A stretch of 64,000 nucleotides of DNA from Watersipora subatra (Eukaryota > Bryozoa > Gymnolaemata > Cheilostomatida > Watersiporidae): contig NC_088711.1 in assembly GCF_963576615.1 (NCBI RefSeq), positions 8,116,869 to 8,180,868 of the forward strand, in the 5' to 3' direction. The stretch's first letter is position 1. Each line of letters starts with the position of its first letter. This document shows positions 43,542-55,436 of this stretch, piece by piece. The notes under the pieces were generated by a model. The model was not told where the DNA came from, did no database searches, and was given only the letters and a program-made list of their open reading frames with translations. Position numbers and translations under genes: made by a program.

Positions 43542-46500
43542 CTTAACAACAGGTATATTCACAATATATACAAACGTATTAATTTGTCAGATGCTGGCTG
43601 ACTTGACTCTGATACGCAGAACAAGGGTCTTATAATTATAGTAATCGTAACGAAAGTACCAGTTCTGGTACTTACCTGATTGTTGAGCAATCGATGCAAA
43701 AGGTGTGATGACAGCTGTAGCAATCACGGCAGCAGAATTCACACAAACAGCACTCACAAAATTTGCAAGTCTTAGCGACTGAAGGTATATGACTGCATGA
43801 ACTACAGGCTATGGGCAAAAATGAACCTTGGCTAGGGGATGCTGAGACACCTGAAACATATAGATAGAATCTATATACTGACTAGAAATGCAATGCGAGA
43901 AAAACATAACAATACACAATAGTAAGTTAGAATTAATAAAGACATCAGAAATATAAAATGCAAAGCCAGTTTAATGATTACTATATAGAACATTACACAA
44001 TCAAACTTTCATCTACAATGTTAATTCGTCTCAAAGCATGCTTTGTATGTGAGAGCACATATTGCTATAAGAATACAGCATCATTCAATTAATTATTTCC
44101 AGAGCCCAAAAACCTAAAGTAACTTCTTATTAAATACTGCAGATGTGATTACACAGGGTCGAATCATATACATTAGACTATATGACAATATACAAATGAG
44201 TTATAAAGTAAAACTAAATTAATAATGATTGTTATTGTACCTTATAAATGTATGAATAGAAATTTAGCCTCTTCATATTCACTTACAAAACTGCACTATG
44301 AAAATTTTTAATCATAGCATGACAGAAATTACTCTGGGAGTAGAGTGAAATATGTGCTCAAATTTCACATGTTGAAAGATTTGCTGACATGGTAATAGCA
44401 AGCAGAGGTTAATTGTACCATCAAATATTTGCTATAGCAGAGCTACTCAGCTAAGGGCTACATAAGCAAAGTTTTAGGAAAAGGCATAAGTGTGACAGCT
44501 GTATAATACCAAATGAAATTATATATCTAGGACAATTTTTAGCAATCTCATCTATTTACAGGAATCATGAGAATATTTCTCATACTAGCAGGCTAAAGGT
44601 ACGACATCATGTAACGATTTTATCGCAGGTTCTGACCGAAATTCACAGAATTGTCAGAGCTGTGCATGCACACCGAAATCGTTGAAGAAAGCTTTTAATT
44701 GGCTAAACAAATTATTAGCGAGCACGATTCTAGCAGCCTTTTCGGATTTTTTAATCAGATTCTTTTGAAAACATCAATTACCAGCTTTTTTTCATAACCG
44801 CTAACATAACATAATATTATTTTATTGAAGTGTGCCAGAGAAAGCATTAACAACATAACAAAACAAATTTGCATCACTTTAATTTATTAAAAGTTGTTTT
44901 TATTTTAATTTTGATCCAGTTGTGCAGTTCATATTCACAGACCCTCTATAAGTACCATTTTTTTACATGGAAGAAATCATCACACATGATTTTTTAACCC
45001 TTTCACAGGCAAGTTTTATTGGGCAATTTGAGACCCCCGGGGCAGATTAATTTTTCACAAATTGATTAAAAAAAAAATTGATACACTTTTATTTATGATA
45101 TTGTATATGTGTATAGTGTTTTTATTATACAGGTAAATACAAATAAACATTTATAAGTCAAATTCTTATATAAGTGTTTCTCTAGCTATAGTAATTTTGG
45201 AAGCATTTGCCCTTGCAGAGGCCTACACTACAGTCTTGACATCATGTGCTTATTATTGTTCCTCTATAGCTTTGCCTTTAGCCTTTTGAGGACGCCATGA
45301 CAGTAAAAGAAAGTTGTTGCACTCTGGGAAAATATTCAGAAAGCAGTAACAGAAGCATAAACAAGCTACAAACAAAAATCTCCATTTTATTCAAATACGT
45401 TTTTATTTCAGATTTTTCGTTTGTTTAGTATTGCAAAAACGATCATTTTTTTTCTCAAAACGGCTAATTTTTTGGTTGCTAACAGAGACCAATATATTTT
45501 TGTTTATTATTAGTAAAAAAACTAAATAAAAAAACGCAATAAGCTAACCAGAAATCAATTTATAAAAAACATTCACGTGGCGACATAATAGTCACTCTGC
45601 CCAGTGGCGTCAGTATCGCGAAACGACAATAATGTCACTCTGCCTGCCAAAGGGTTAAGGATGAGTTAAATCATTTGATTTTAGTCGGCCAGCCCTGAGT
45701 CCAAGACACATAACGCGACACGCAAAAATACTAACGCTAAAATGTTAAACAATTGCAATACGTGATGGCTAAAAATTCTTGAAACATTACGGCTTATAAA
45801 CCAAATTGAAAAAGCATACAAAAATAAGATATTAAATGTAAACATGATAAAAAAATAGGTAGAATTAAATAATTTAAACTGCACAAGAGTAAATCAAGGT
45901 AAGTTAAACGGCATATTTCTATCACTTACTCTACCACCACCAAACCTACACATTGTCAAACCTACACATTGTCAAACCTACACATTGTCAAACCTACACA
46001 TTGTCAAACCTACACATTGTCAAACCTACACATTGTCAAACCTACACATTGTCAAACCTACACATTGTCAAACCTACACATTGTCAAACCTACACATTGT
46101 CAAACCTACACATTGTCAAACCTACACATTGTCAAACCTACACATTGTCAAACCTACACATTGTCAAACCTACACATTGTCAAACCTACACATTGTCAAA
46201 CCTACACATTGTCAAACCTACACATTGTCAAACCTACACATTGTCAAACCTACACATTGTCAAACCTACACATTGCCAAACCTACACTTATCTCCGTGCC
46301 TCTAAAGTAAAATAATAATAAAATCGTTTTCATAATATTTATTACTTTGTTGGCCTTTTCCATACTACCAATGACCATAATTGAAATTCAGTGCTGCCTT
46401 TTCATTGCCAATGATGATTGAATTTAGCTATTTCAATTGCGCAGCGAAGCATGATCTTTGTTGAATCACAGCTCAATAGATCATTTGATAATGGCAAAGC

Positions 46501-49099
46501 ATTGAATTCCTCTCAACTCAATACCCCATCACGAAGAGATTGTTTATAATGAATTTTAAAAACATTCAGACAATTATTAAAAATTAGTTTTGTATTCTTT
46601 GCCAAGGTGAAATAATTTTGTCATTAAAATTGTTGGTTATTTGACTTTCACGATGGTAAATAAGAATTATAAATGATCAAGAAATATGTTACGAAGATGC
46701 AACATAAACTTTGTTTTTCAACCTGATCCTACACCTGAGCGTATGCCGCTTCGTAGTTTTGCTTCGGTTTTATTTTCTCGTACTTTCAGTGTACACGGGA
46801 TTAAGAAACTTTAGCCGCTTTGTGAGGTATACGTTTCCAGTATAGTTAGAAAGTTTCAAGCTGATTGGGCTGTTGGTTCTTGAGATATCATCAGATACCA
46901 TGAGAAATACTGAGGAGACTTCTGACTGAAACATGGCTGAAGAAACAACATTAGTTTCTAAGATTTATAGCACATATAGTAAAAGCAAAGCAAAAGGCGC
47001 CGCAAACTGATAATAAAAATTAAAACTCAGACAAACCAAAGTGAAGAAAAAATTAAAACTCAGTTCTAAGTGTGTGTTCAGTAAGATAAATTCATTTACA
47101 TTTAAATTACGAGTCTAGTGTAGCAAGCGCATTACTGTCAAGTCTCTCCCCCACCGCCATTAACCACTACGCCTGTCTCGAAGGTATGAATTCCATCCAG
47201 AACTGTACATAGTAATGTTACATTTTATTGGAGATTATAACAATTAAATAGGTATTTGTTTCACTTTGCGAACGTAGGTTCTGAATTACAACAATTAAAA
47301 ACACATTTTTTCATCGTAATATCCTGTTTTTAGGTAGTTTTTGATTGTATGGGAGCGGATTAATTTGTATTTAGTTATTTTATAGAGAAAATATTGCCTT
47401 GAGATATGAGAACATTGACATACGAGCTCAGTCATGGAACGCATTATTAACATCTTATGTTGAGGTATGACTGTAATAGATTTCTACTTTTTCATCGAGG
47501 TGTACAAGCTTGAAGTTTCAAAATGATATTCAGTTGAGAAGCGAGTGTCTACTTAATTTTTAAATATATAATTTAGGTTTTCACATTAGGTCTTCAAATA
47601 GTCTACACATGAATGTACTTTTTAGTGCTATATATAAATGGGTTTACCTAATGTATTTATCATTGATTTTCCACTCTAGAATGAATTAAACTAAACATTT
47701 GTATCACTCATTTGTGGATATGCCTGTTACAACAACCGACGGTTATGACACACACAGCAAATGATGCAAAGAAATAACCATAACATGTCAAAATTTAACA
47801 GTACACTGATCCGGTAAACACTGATCCGGCAAATGGTCTCTAAGGCCTTTAGTCATATTAAAACCAATGGGCATCTGTCATCCAGATGAAACACAAGCCA
47901 AGAGTCTACTCACCTAGTTCTTTAGAATAAAAACCATCTAGTTGACCTGAAAGGTTAAGTTTCCTCTGACCAGGTAAGATATTCGAAGGTGCACCGGTGT
48001 CATCATTTGAAATGGTCATGTTTTCCTTTTCAGATATCTGACGACTTGAATTCTGGTACATGAGCTTCAAAGTTCGTTCTGCAATACAACTCAAACCTCT
48101 AGTCTCACGCACACACACACACGCACGCACACATACAGTGAAACTCGGCTAACTCGACCTTCATGGGACCGAGAGAAAGTGTTCGAGTTATCAAAGCGTT
48201 CAAGTTATGAGAACACCGCCACAAGTGCATGTATTTATCAGTACATATACAAACTATATATACATCAAAAGCATTGATTGCTCGTTGCAAGTTGAGGGGC
48301 CTCTCATGTAATGTTTTAACAATTTTTATCAGAAAGTATAAATATTTCCCTATTACTTGAGATTGTTTGTTTTAGGTGATGTGATTGCCAGGACGTTTTC
48401 AGATTAAAATAAGCAAAACTTGCACGCGGTTAAAACGCTCAGTAAAAAAAGACATTTTTATTTTGAGTGTTTTAACAAAAACCAATTTTGTCGATTTTTC
48501 TGTAAGTTTATCTGAAGGTTACCTTGCTTTCTGAAGGCTATCCCCAAGCGGATGTTTGGTAAAATTTGATTTTTTGCAAACCTTTAGAAGAGTCATTAAC
48601 GAAAATCTTTTGCTGATATCGATAATAATGACGCCTAAGAACTACTAAAAGTTGATGTTTATCTCTAAGGCTTGGAATAAAGTGATATTCTAAAGCGATA
48701 ACAACCAACTCGGTAGCCGTTGGGCAAAAAACTGTTCGAGTTAACGGAGTTAAGGTCGAGTTACCTAAAGCAATTTATCATTGCGTGGGAACGGACCAAA
48801 CAAATCCGTTCGATTTAACCATGTGTTCGAGCTATCCGAGGGCGAGTTATCTGAATTTCACTTTATATATATATAACTCATACCTATTATAGTATCTATA
48901 TAACTTATAGCCCATTGGTTATACATATAAAGATGATAAATGTTCAAGCTGGCTGAACGGTGAAAGTTCCAGAATCCTTACCATAGACACCTGACATGGT
49001 ATTCACTCCCATAACGCCCATACTCAACTCTTGCAAGCCTATGTGTGTCTTTAACTGAGGTCTGTTGCTCTCAACAAATGGACAGTTTCTTTTAGGCAT
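43484..49099 (-). CDS. SIVA1: SIVA (apoptosis regulatory protein Siva) homologue, four coding exons, 171 aa
   Basis: The coding exons on the minus strand are 49099-48982, 48078-47914, 43850-43676 and 43541-43484, and they join in frame. The product is 171 aa, against about 175 for human SIVA1. It starts MPKRNCPFVESNRPQLKTHI, matching the conserved SIVA start, followed by SGVYERTLKLMY. The C-terminal half has ACSSC (110-113) and then a dense cysteine cluster (C123, 126, 128, 129, 131, 134, 135, 138, 141, 146, 149) typical of SIVA's zinc-binding B-box-like/zinc-finger region. In vertebrates SIVA binds the cytosolic tails of TNF-receptor family members such as CD27 and promotes apoptosis. That role here is by homology. 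The last exon is the least certain: it ends YIEQCVLHE, giving C-x2-H instead of the usual C-x2-C. Introns hold several MITEs and a minisatellite. Confidence 0.88.
43676..43850 (-). CDS. SIVA1: SIVA exon 3 (cysteine-rich)
   Basis: Acceptor ATATGTTTCAG. Contains IACSSCSHIPSVAKTCKFCE and onward through CCLCEFCCRDCYSCHHTFC. Donor ATCAG|GTAAGT. Ends two bases into a codon. Confidence 0.9.
44998..45654. mobile_element. piggyBac-type MITE, 657 bp (SIVA intron 3)
   Basis: Bounded by TTAA at 44994-44997 and 45655-45658. Ends CCCTTTCACAGGCA and the complement of TGCCTGCCAAAGGG. The TTAA duplication with CCC...GGG ends is diagnostic of piggyBac-like elements. No transposase frame, so it is non-autonomous. 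Confidence 0.8.
45941..46287. repeat. 16-bp minisatellite, about 22 copies (SIVA intron 3)
   Basis: Unit CAAACCTACACATTGT, almost invariant. The 16-bp period cycles the frame, so all three forward frames stay open with the same 16-residue repeat. These ORFs are artefacts. Confidence 0.97.
46290..47330. other. SIVA intron 3 interior, no further feature
   Basis: Nothing beyond unique AT-rich intron sequence was supported. Confidence 0.4.
47330..47473. mobile_element. Right-end fragment of the pogo-type MITE family
   Basis: Ends GAGCTCAGTCATGGAACGCA then CTTATGTTGAGGTATGACTG followed by TA (47474-47475). This is the complement of the left end of the 57540 element and similar to the ends of the 11653 element. 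The left half is missing. Confidence 0.65.
47914..48078 (-). CDS. SIVA1: SIVA exon 2
   Basis: Acceptor GTTGTATTGCAG. Reads ERTLKLMYQNSSRQISEKEN and ends GQLDGFYSKELG. Donor CTAG|GTGAGT. Phase 1 at both ends. Confidence 0.85.
48107..48133. repeat. (CA)n microsatellite
   Basis: CACGCACACACACACACGCA tract directly beside the MITE at 48136. Confidence 0.85.
48136..48863. mobile_element. 728-bp TA-flanked MITE (SIVA intron 1)
   Basis: Left end CAGTGAAACTCGGCTAACTC, right end complement AAGTGAAATTCAGATAACTC. TA on both sides (48134-48135 and 48864-48865). Inner repeats of TTCGAGTTAT in both orientations. No ORF. Probably a Tc1/mariner/pogo-derived non-autonomous element. Confidence 0.8.
48982..49099 (-). 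CDS. SIVA1: SIVA exon 1 (start)
   Basis: ATG at 49099 and MPKRNCPF motif. Donor CTATG|GTAAGG. Ends one base into a codon. A CTGTTGCAG acceptor just upstream (49113-49115) suggests a spliced 5' UTR. Confidence 0.88.
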
Positions 49100-49440
49100 T
49101 GTAAGAGGAGCTCTGCAACAGAACATCATAAACAAGGGCTAAGTGGAAAGAAAACAAGTGTTGGCCAAAGAGTGGTTGAATAACATTGCAATATGATTTT
49201 TAATCACACTTAGACGAAGCGAGGTTAAAATGATCTTTAGCTTGCTGTATGATGAAATTAACCTACTAAATAAACTGTATTATGCACAAACTGACATAAA
49301 TCCTTATTGCAACAAAAGCAAAAAGTCAAAAGATATAGCCAACAAAAGAACAGGTAAAAAATAGCATCTTTACCACTAGCTCGCGAATGATTTTGCTTTT
49401 CTGTACATCTTTTCAAGACATATAAACATGATATCAACAT

Positions 49441-50035
49441 TCTACAAATCACATTCTTATCTAATCCCCCAACTCTCACACACTCTTATCTAATCCGCCA
49501 ACTCTCACACATTCTTATCTAATCCCCCAACTCTCACACATTCTTATCTAATCCCCCAACTCTCACATTCTTATCTAATCCCCCAACTCTCACACATTAT
49601 CTAATCCGCCAACTCTCACAAATACTTATCTAATACTCCAACTGTCACACATACTTAACTAATCCGCCAACTCTCACACGTTCTTATCTAATCCCCCAAC
49701 TCTCACACATTCTTATCTAATCCCCCAACTCTCACACATTATCTAATCCGCCAACTCTCACAAATACTTATCTAATACTCCAACTCTCACACATACTTAT
49801 CTAATCCGCCAACTCTCACAAGTACTTATCTAATACTCCAACTGTCACACATACTTAACTAATCCGCCAACTCTCACACATTCTTATCTAATCCCCCAAC
49901 TCTCACACATTCTTATCTAGTCCTCCAACTCTCACACATACTTATTTAATCTAATCCGCCAGCTCTCACAAATACTTATCTAATACTCCAACTCTCACAC
50001 ATACTTATCTAATACTCCAACTCTCACACATATCT
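49441..50035. repeat. 29-bp degenerate minisatellite
   Basis: About 20 units of AACTCTCACACATTCTTATC + TAATCCCCC, with variants TAATCCGCC and TAATACTCC that recur in blocks, implying higher-order duplication. Confidence 0.93.
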
Positions 50036-51137
50036 TTGTCAAAGCTACAAAATGACAGACAGCAAAGGTAGTAAAGCATTGCAATTTAACCATTTGCTGT
50101 CATATGGCTTCAATGACTGACTTTTTTTATTTTTTTGAGAGCTCTTATTGATTTAGACTCATGACTACGTAATTTAATAGTAAAGGTGGTCAAAGAATAT
50201 ATACCATATTATATAATGAATGACCCACAGAACTATCATAACAACATTGTTTAAAAGACTAATGGAAACAAAGAGGAAACAGGTTACAACCTACCTAGCA
50301 TATTTTGTTAAGCATTTACCTCTGAAATGTTTGTTTATTCAATGATTTGTTAAATTTTTCAAAATCATTATTTAGCGATTAAGGATTTAAATTGTGCACA
50401 TCAGGTAGGTGATTGGATTTGTTAGCTAGTATTCGAAAAGCACTGCTGATTTGATTCCAGTCAGATCAGTTACAACCTATATATCTTTGCAGTTTTGTAG
50501 ATATTCTGAGTTTTGTGTAACACTTTCCGACAGTTATAGTCAAAATTGTGAAAAGAAAATGAATGAATACTCTTATTGCAGAAATTTTTCTTAAGAATAT
50601 CAAGTTTCGGTTTATGCTAGAATATTTTTATTTTTCAAACAAATCAGGTTAAAAATGCTTTTATTATTTTCAACAAACTTTTTCCTGAAATTTTGGTATA
50701 GGTACCAAGGCATTTTGGGCAAAAATTCAGTTAATTTAAAACATTATACAAGCCTGGTATCACTTTTTTAGCAAATTGAATTAGTTAGGAAATTGATATC
50801 AATTAGAAGTACATATTTTACCAAGGAACTGTTCAAATTAGTGGGACTCAATTTTCAAAAAGATTGCAATATTCTTAACTTTTTTGGAAATATTATGTTA
50901 ATTATTCATATTTTAAGATACTTATATAAAAAAATGCATGGATGTTGTATGGCCCAGCATTGCATGAACATATTTAGATGTGAACGATTTTTTTTCAAGT
51001 TGAACTCTTGTCCAATGAATAATGTAAATTTTTCTTCTACTGTCAGCAGTTCGCACTATCTATTGAAATCTATTGAAAATTCTGTAGAAAATTTATAAAC
51101 CAAAAAAATAAACACAGGATTTCACTTAGATGTATAT
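50036..51137. other. AT-rich intergenic stretch
   Basis: A 101-codon ORF (50793-51098) is AT-driven and has no support. Nothing else seen. Confidence 0.4.
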
Positions 51138-52250
51138 ATAGTATTGTGCAAAATTATGGCAACCTCCTGCACAATATGACAAGCGTCACGTTTCATTGGT
51201 AACTTTTGTGCTTGAAATCAAGAAAACTAAGCAATGTTATACATCATTTTGCTCAGAAATTTGTGAGCTATTCAAAGATGCATTTGAATTCTGGCACATT
51301 TCAACTGTTTTTTATAACTGAAAAATATGTTTCTAATGGTGGAAAACTTGTCACTATAGGGAAAGTGCTCGAATTGGTTTAGCATCGAACATTGCTCAAT
51401 TGAGGAAACTTACAAACTGAACTCTTTGTACAAGTCATGGTGGCCCTGAAAAGAACCAATTGGTTTTAAATTGAGTTTTATACTTTGTTGCCCAGCCTTT
51501 ATTTCTGATGATGACGCGATAGCGCGACACCGCCTTGGCATGCTGTCAACAAGCTTTCGAGTTTGTTCAGGTGCCACTATGTGATGCCAGGCCTCAATAA
51601 TCTTCTCAATCAGTTCTCTTTTGCTGGTAGGTTTGCGCTTGATAATTTCCATGCCCATTTTTTGCCATAAATGAAAAGTTTTTGTCACTGAAAAGTACTT
51701 TATGCCACTGTTCTTCGGTCCAGGAGCGATGAATCTTGGCCCATGCCAAACGTTTCTTCCTCTGCTTTTCTGATAGCAGTGGCTTTCGTCTTGCTTTACA
51801 TCCTCTCAATCCCTTTTCAATCAGTCTTCTCACTAATGAGGATGAGGCTTCTACTCCAGTAGACTCTCTCCATTCTCGTCGCAGGTCAGTGCTGGTTTTC
51901 TTTCTGTCAGAAAGTGAAAGTCGTACCAAATTGCAGTCGTACCTGGTAGAGCTTTTGCGTTTTCTCCCTCTGCCTTTATGATCATCTGTCGTGCCTGTTG
52001 ACTTCCATCTGTTCAGAGTGCAAGCAACACCTTTCATGGAACATTGAACCTCCTTAGCAATCGGCTTGTTTGATTTCCCTTACTGGTGAAGGTGAATGAT
52101 TACAGCTCTTTTCTCATCAGTCAACTTCAAGTTATGATAGAATTTTAAAGCGTTTTCGCTGGTCATTGTGAGCCAACTTTTATAGCCAACTGGTCATTGC
52201 TGAAATGGATCTGAGATAGTTTTGCATTGGTGATAAATTTCTTACGTGTC
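51138..52250 (-). mobile_element. Decayed Tc1/mariner element
   Basis: A left-end sequence TAGTATTGTGCAAAATTATG resembles the tips of Tc1-like elements. The remains of a transposase occupy 51410-52166 on the minus strand. The right tip could not be fixed. A partly similar complement lies near 52215-52235. Confidence 0.7.
51410..52166 (-). pseudogene. Tc1-like transposase pseudogene lacking its catalytic core
   Basis: Read from ATG at 52166, the frame reads KLTDEKRAVIIHLHQ, then a TAA, then KPIAKEVQCSMKGVACTLNR, the paired helix-turn-helix region. A GRGRKRKSSTRYD hinge (GRPR-like) follows, then SSLVRRLIEKGLRGCKARRK and WHKVLFSDKNFSF, which carries the first catalytic Asp. The sequence then passes, with a frame change, straight to KRKPTSKRELIEKIIEAWHH and LVDSMPRRCRAI, the C-terminal tail. 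About 120 residues with the second Asp and the final Asp/Glu are missing, so it cannot be active. Confidence 0.88.
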
Positions 52251-53594
52251 TTCAACATTCTGTACAACATTGAGCAGATTAGAGTACTTCAAAAACTCTG
52301 TTTGGGTTTGATTAAGCGAGTGACAAGTTTACAGTGAGTTTAGAGATTAGAAGCAAATTAAGCTCTTCAACTTTTTGTAAACAATGAACCAAATACTTTC
52401 ACCAAATTAAATGGAAAGATCATACATTTAGCTTCAAAATGATATATAGATGTAAGGAATTAGGCTAGTTTGAGGGGCAAAAACATTCTCTATAGAGATA
52501 CAGAATGTTTTTGGCTGTTTCGGAAAATACATGTATATGCACATCTTACTCATGAATAGTTACAATTGAACAGCACATTTGTACTGTTCAATTGTAGCTC
52601 CTAACAATTGAACAGTACAAATTACAAGCTTACAATTGATAAGCAAATTGTTTGCATATGACATGTACATCTGTGCATGTGATACACAAACATTTTGAAT
52701 GTACAAAATGAGTGAAAAATGTCCTATGCATTGCAAAAGGTTAATTTAAAGAAAAAACTCATGATTTTTCCAGCCTTAATCACATCAGTGTTTGATAGGC
52801 TGATGGTTAATTCAGTTCACATGCAATAACTCTATTTTAAAATTTGACTTCGTAATTGTTTACTGCAAATAGATTTTAACATTACCTCGTAGATGTGTTC
52901 GTGTTTAACTACCTAGGGTGTAAGAGACGTGCCTCAGATAAATATATCAGTATAAACAATTTCAAGTCAAGTTTCCAAAAGCTCGATTCATCTTGAGCAT
53001 TGATTCAGACCACTGCTGGCAAGTTCAGTCTGTCTTGCGTGTAAATATAGCACATTGATGCTTTGCGTGACTCGTCTTTGTTTTGCCAGTCTCTTGAAGT
53101 TTAGCCTACGGATAGTTTTTAGTAAAATGTTAATGTGATAGACTGCCGTTTGTTTGCACAAAGGCAAGTCGTGCCAGACAGTGAAACCTAGTTTTGATGA
53201 AGAAACAAAAAACTAGCCTTCAAAACTACGTCGTTTTCATCAATTTACTGGTCCATATATCGTGTAAAATCATAGCTATGCGAGTAATATTCAACTAATA
53301 ACAAACCGCAACACAGAGCAAAATGACTATACGCACTGTTTATAGACTTACTCGATTTACTTACTAGATAGTAATAGTACATTTGTAATTAGCCCCAGGA
53401 GCCTGGAGAAAGTGCCTCAGAAGTACAACTTTGGTTAAGCTTTTGGTTCACCTAGATTCCAGCATTACGCTGAGTTATGTTTCAGTCTGAGATTTAAGTC
53501 TTAAGTCTCTAACGGTTTTGGGTAATAAACTGTCATGAAAGAGACGAGTCATGGCATATATTGATGTTCGCTCACCGCGGCAGCAGCACGTGTG
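52251..53594. other. Intergenic stretch
   Basis: An inverted motif around ACAATTGAACAGTACAAATT (about 52560-52625) is the only local structure. No gene seen. Confidence 0.4.
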
Positions 53595-53602
53595 ATTACG
53601 GA

Positions 53603-53780
53603 CATACCTGCCAACCCAAGAGTGGGGCAATGCGTGAGATTTGGTTTTGGGGCAATTGATGTATCAATAATAGTATATATAAAATTGTGGAAATTGGGGC
53701 AAAAATCTCACGCATTTTCATTTTTTCTTTGGGGCAATTGCGTGAGTCTCACGCCCAATGCGTGAGAGTTGGCAGGTATG
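53603..53780. mobile_element. 178-bp MITE with 8-bp target duplication
   Basis: Inverted ends CATACCTGCCAAC and GTTGGCAGGTATG are flanked by ATTACGGA at 53595-53602 and 53781-53788. Internal GGGGCAA and GCGTGAG(A/T) motifs occur in both orientations. The size of the duplication suggests hAT-type mobilisation. Confidence 0.85.
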
Positions 53781-53788
53781 ATTACGGA

Positions 53789-54622
53789 GGTATCCTTTCT
53801 GTCAGTAGTTACCTCATCACAAGCCAACAACACGATAAATCTTGTAACTAGCATCTATTCTCAGCAGAAATACTCAAACTACAGATTAGACGACTGACAA
53901 CGTGATGTAATGCAGTTAATGATCGAAAGCTGATGCTCTGACTAACACCTCGATGTAGCACAATCGCATTTACTCATCTAGCGAAACGGTTCTTGTTTCA
54001 TGGCATGTTTCCTATTTATTTCATGTAATATAATTATTATAGATAACAATAATGAAAATATTCAATGAATGTACGCTCACTTATTTTGGAACCAAGTTTT
54101 TTCTGTTAATAGATGGGTAACTATTTAAAGAATGGAATTAATCTTACGATGAAAGTGTAGACAGAATTTTAATTGAGCTAACTTCCCCTTACGAGACCAA
54201 ATAATCCCACGTGACGAGTTGCCGCGGAAAAAAGTGTTTCTGCTCAATTGACTTAAAAACTGGTCATCTCTTCGTACCATCGTGTACATCAAAACATTGC
54301 ATGCTCAGAAGTCAATGTTTTATAAACGGAAAGTTAGACAGAGACCGCCAGAGAAAAAAGCGACTACTCTGGCGATAGTTTTATATGCTCGTCGGATATT
54401 TCGTTTCTTTGCGTTTACTGTAGTCTACGTACAAGATTTTCGTACACGAAAAACAAAAATTTGTGTAATCTGGCAATGCCGCGCGAAAGCAGGTGTGTAT
54501 TTGAATGAATTTAAAAATGCCTTTAGTTGATTGGGAGATAATGCTGGCAATTTACTTACTAATATTTAACTTTGACAAATTGACACGATTGACTTGGTGC
54601 GATTAAACGTAGTTTATACAAT
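53789..54622. other. Intergenic stretch with a GC-richer patch
   Basis: The segment 54190-54530 has more CpG than its surroundings and an 82-codon ORF (54282-54530) rich in Arg/Lys, but there is no motif or splice partner. It may be a promoter or an unrecognised first exon. Confidence 0.25.
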
Positions 54623-55045
54623 GCTACGGAGCAGGCTAAACTGCTAGCCTACACAAGTCTGTGTAGACCACATTCAGAATATAGTGCAGCAGTGTAGGAC
54701 ACATGCCAACAGCATCAAGTGTACAGCATAGAAATGGCGCAAAATACAGCTGTACGATTCATTCAATTCAAGAGTAAGAGAAAGCATAACCAGCGCTTGT
54801 GAAGCGTTAAATCTCGAAACTCTAGCATCAAGGCGCTACAAAATTAGACACAACCTTCTGCATAGACTTCTAAAAAGAAGGAAAATCGTTCATCTCTTAT
54901 CAGCTCATACTATGAATTCATAAAAAGTAAAACTGACGACACTCTGAACACCAGAGCTACAACTAGAGGTGACGCACCTACAGTAGCCTATATGCAAAGA
55001 CTTCAATCTTTTATAACAGCTTGTTACCAAAAACTGTATGTGAAT
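54623..55045 (+). pseudogene. 3' end of a non-LTR retrotransposon reverse transcriptase
   Basis: The plus frame reads KLLAYTSLCRPHSEYSAAV, then a TAG where Trp is expected, then DTCQQHQ and EMAQNTAVRFI. This is the AY-x-S-L-x-R-P-x-x-EY-x-x-x-x-WD...Q-x-x-A-x-RF signature at the C-terminus of LINE reverse transcriptases (CR1/Jockey-like). Later, in a shifted frame, a stretch reads SSLISSYYEFIKSKTDDTLN and FITACYQKLYVN. The copy is 5'-truncated and has stops. Confidence 0.75.
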
Positions 55046-55436
55046 TAAAGTCCAAGCTTCATATAGCAAACTAGTTGCAATATAGCAACAACTTTGCAAA
55101 CACTGCTGGCTAAGAACTTGAAACACCGAGGTGTAGGCCTACCCCTTGCCACAAGTTCTAGCATTTACTAAAAACGAAGAGTTAAAGAGTAAGTGTAATT
55201 AAAACTCAAATCACTCGTTGTTCCTGTGCATCGTGAAACAGCTGAAACAGAAAAATGTAAAATGAAGCCTCCACGATTCGTAAAAACGCTAATTTTGTCT
55301 TTCATTGTTTGCTATCGTAAAAGAATGTACATCCATTTTGACTCAAGTCAGTTTAGTAACAGTGATAAGCACCTTTATTTAATTCCTAGTAAAGAAAAAA
55401 GGGAAAGAGGCGAGCAGCTGAAATGCATAGCCTATA

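Noticed and set aside
45953-46315. Three overlapping ORFs (SNLHIVKPTHCQTYTL repeats)
   Set aside because: Produced by the 16-bp minisatellite in a SIVA intron.
50793-51098. 101-codon ORF
   Set aside because: AT-driven composition, no motif and no splice partners.
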